Source: Desulfobulbaceae bacterium
GTDB lineage: Bacteria; Bacteroidota; Ignavibacteria; Kapaibacteriales; UBA2268
DNA: 64,000 bases
Assembly: GCA_018335795.1 (NCBI GenBank)
Contig: JAGXRP010000033.1
Location: 131,973-195,972 of the forward strand
Direction: 5' to 3'
This document shows, piece by piece, positions 63,432-64,000 of this stretch. Each line of letters begins with the position of its first letter. Position 1 is the stretch's first letter. Both the position numbers and the translations under genes were made by a program. The notes beneath the pieces are model-generated. The model was given only the letters and a program-made list of their open reading frames with translations, was not told the origin of the DNA and did no database searches.

Positions 63432-63464
63432 TTTGTTAAATTTTATTAAAAAATTGTAACTTTC
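63432..63464 (+). promoter_or_regulatory. Probable promoter of the CAP-domain gene
   Basis: TTTG, 21-base spacer, TAACTTTC: exact -33, and seven of eight bases of the -7 box. It lies after the gcvH terminator and about 55 bases before the start codon. Confidence 0.5.
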
Positions 63465-63519
63465 TCTTCATTCATGTGTAATTTAAAAATGGAATATGTT
63501 TAATTATAGAAAAATTAAT

Positions 63520-64000
63520 ATGAAAAAGTTTTTATTACTTATCACGATCATAATTGTTTTGCCAAACGTTAGCTATGCCGGAAATTCCGAATCCCAAAAT
63601 TTGAATGCTATTTATGATGTTTTACCTGATATTAACTCATGTAAAGCAGGTGTATTAAAACAAACTGAAATTGACCGAGTTTTGGAACGTGTCAATTACA
63701 TTCGCAGCCTTCATAAGCTCAAACCGGTGACTTATGAATACAACGGGCAACAAATGTCAATGGAAGGTTGCTTGAATATGATTGCAAGTGGTAATATCGG
63801 ACACATTGACGACCCGTCTTCAAAATGCTATACTCCGGGTGCAGGTCAAGCTAGAATGAAATCCAATTTGCACTTCCAACAAGGCACAAATCCCTCTACT
63901 GTTATAAGTGAAGATATAATAATCGGCTGGTTGATTGACGACCATAATGCAGACCAAGCTCAAGAGTATAAAGTCGGACACAGAAGAGCCATAATCAACC
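63520..64000 (+). CDS. Exported CAP-domain-like protein, N-terminal part (cut by window edge)
   Basis: I translated 160 codons that stay open to the window end. The ATG at 63520 begins a signal peptide ending SYAGNS; an in-frame ATG eight codons earlier would lengthen it. The mature part has RVNYIRSLHKLKPVTYE, as in the first helix of CAP/SCP domains, and GHRRAIIN near the edge, as in the family's GHRR motif. Two cysteines lie between these. The function of bacterial CAP proteins is mostly unknown. Confidence 0.75.
   Translation, partial: MKKFLLLITIIIVLPNVSYAGNSESQNLNAIYDVLPDINSCKAGVLKQTEIDRVLERVNYIRSLHKLKPVTYEYNGQQMSMEGCLNMIASGNIGHIDDPSSKCYTPGAGQARMKSNLHFQQGTNPSTVISEDIIIGWLIDDHNADQAQEYKVGHRRAIIN

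Noticed and set aside
1-64000. CRISPR array, insertion sequence, prophage or toxin-antitoxin pair
   Set aside because: I found no regularly spaced repeats, transposase, integrase, phage structural gene or paired small toxin and antitoxin genes.

Overview
The window looks like ordinary chromosomal core sequence from an AT-rich, Gram-negative member of the Bacteroidota/Chlorobi/Ignavibacteria (FCB) group. Evidence for this: LPS genes (kdsA, lptC), a TonB/ExbB/ExbD system, a subtilase ending in a type IX secretion (T9SS) sorting domain, an RNF complex, and promoters of the Bacteroidota form TTTG-N19-21-TAnnTTTG. I would place it near Ignavibacteria, Kapabacteria or basal Bacteroidota, but not more precisely. 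I see no insertion sequence, prophage, CRISPR array or rRNA gene.

Layout, left to right. 1-6.5 kb (minus): a fatty-acid/phospholipid operon, yceD-like, rpmF, plsX, fabH, fabD, fabG, acpP, fabF, rnc (cut by the window edge). 6.5-12.6 kb (minus): ExbB, two ExbD, TonB, a small membrane protein, a PstS-like lipoprotein and a large TPR protein, preceded by a STAS-domain protein. 12.7-18.4 kb (minus): prmC, pyrB, an HU-type protein, then a tightly coupled set kdsA, lptC, tpiA, pgsA, pgpA. 18.5-24.6 kb (plus): comB-like, ftsK, recN and a RelA/SpoT-like HD protein. 24.6-33.1 kb: a Wza/Wzz-type polysaccharide export pair, an FAD oxidoreductase, a UPF0316-like membrane protein, a NuoF subunit, nadD and a PspC/LiaF-like envelope pair. 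33.4-40 kb (plus): an RNF electron-transport operon (rnfC-D-G-E-A, apbE, rnfB, RseC-like). 40-48 kb: a nest of dispersed repeats, a divergent alkaline phosphatase, the operon SDR, LOG, TlpA-like, tag, and the T9SS subtilase. 48-56 kb: tRNA-Ala and tRNA-Asp, a small TonB-receptor-like protein, pgeF, comEC, a nucleoside transporter and an ECF sigma/anti-sigma/small periplasmic protein module. 56-64 kb: greA, ribBA, yajC, tgt, a DUF1338 protein, tRNA-Leu and tRNA-Cys, efp, accB, accC, gcvH and a truncated CAP-domain protein.

Several genes work together. PlsX and the Fab enzymes supply acyl chains and acyl phosphates, AccBC makes the malonyl-CoA they use, and PgsA/PgpA make phosphatidylglycerol. 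KdsA and LptC belong to LPS synthesis and transport. The RNF operon couples ferredoxin and NAD redox to ion transport, and ApbE attaches FMN to RnfD and RnfG. The TonB locus energises outer-membrane receptors.

The points most worth a second look are a tRNA-guanine transglycosylase without its three zinc-binding cysteines, a RelA/SpoT-like HD protein whose catalytic Glu-Asp pair reads Lys-Lys, a repeat nest after the RNF operon, the TonB-PstS-like-TPR locus, and a set of seven well-matched promoters that also settle some start codons. I did not find a clearly undescribed multi-gene system and do not claim one.
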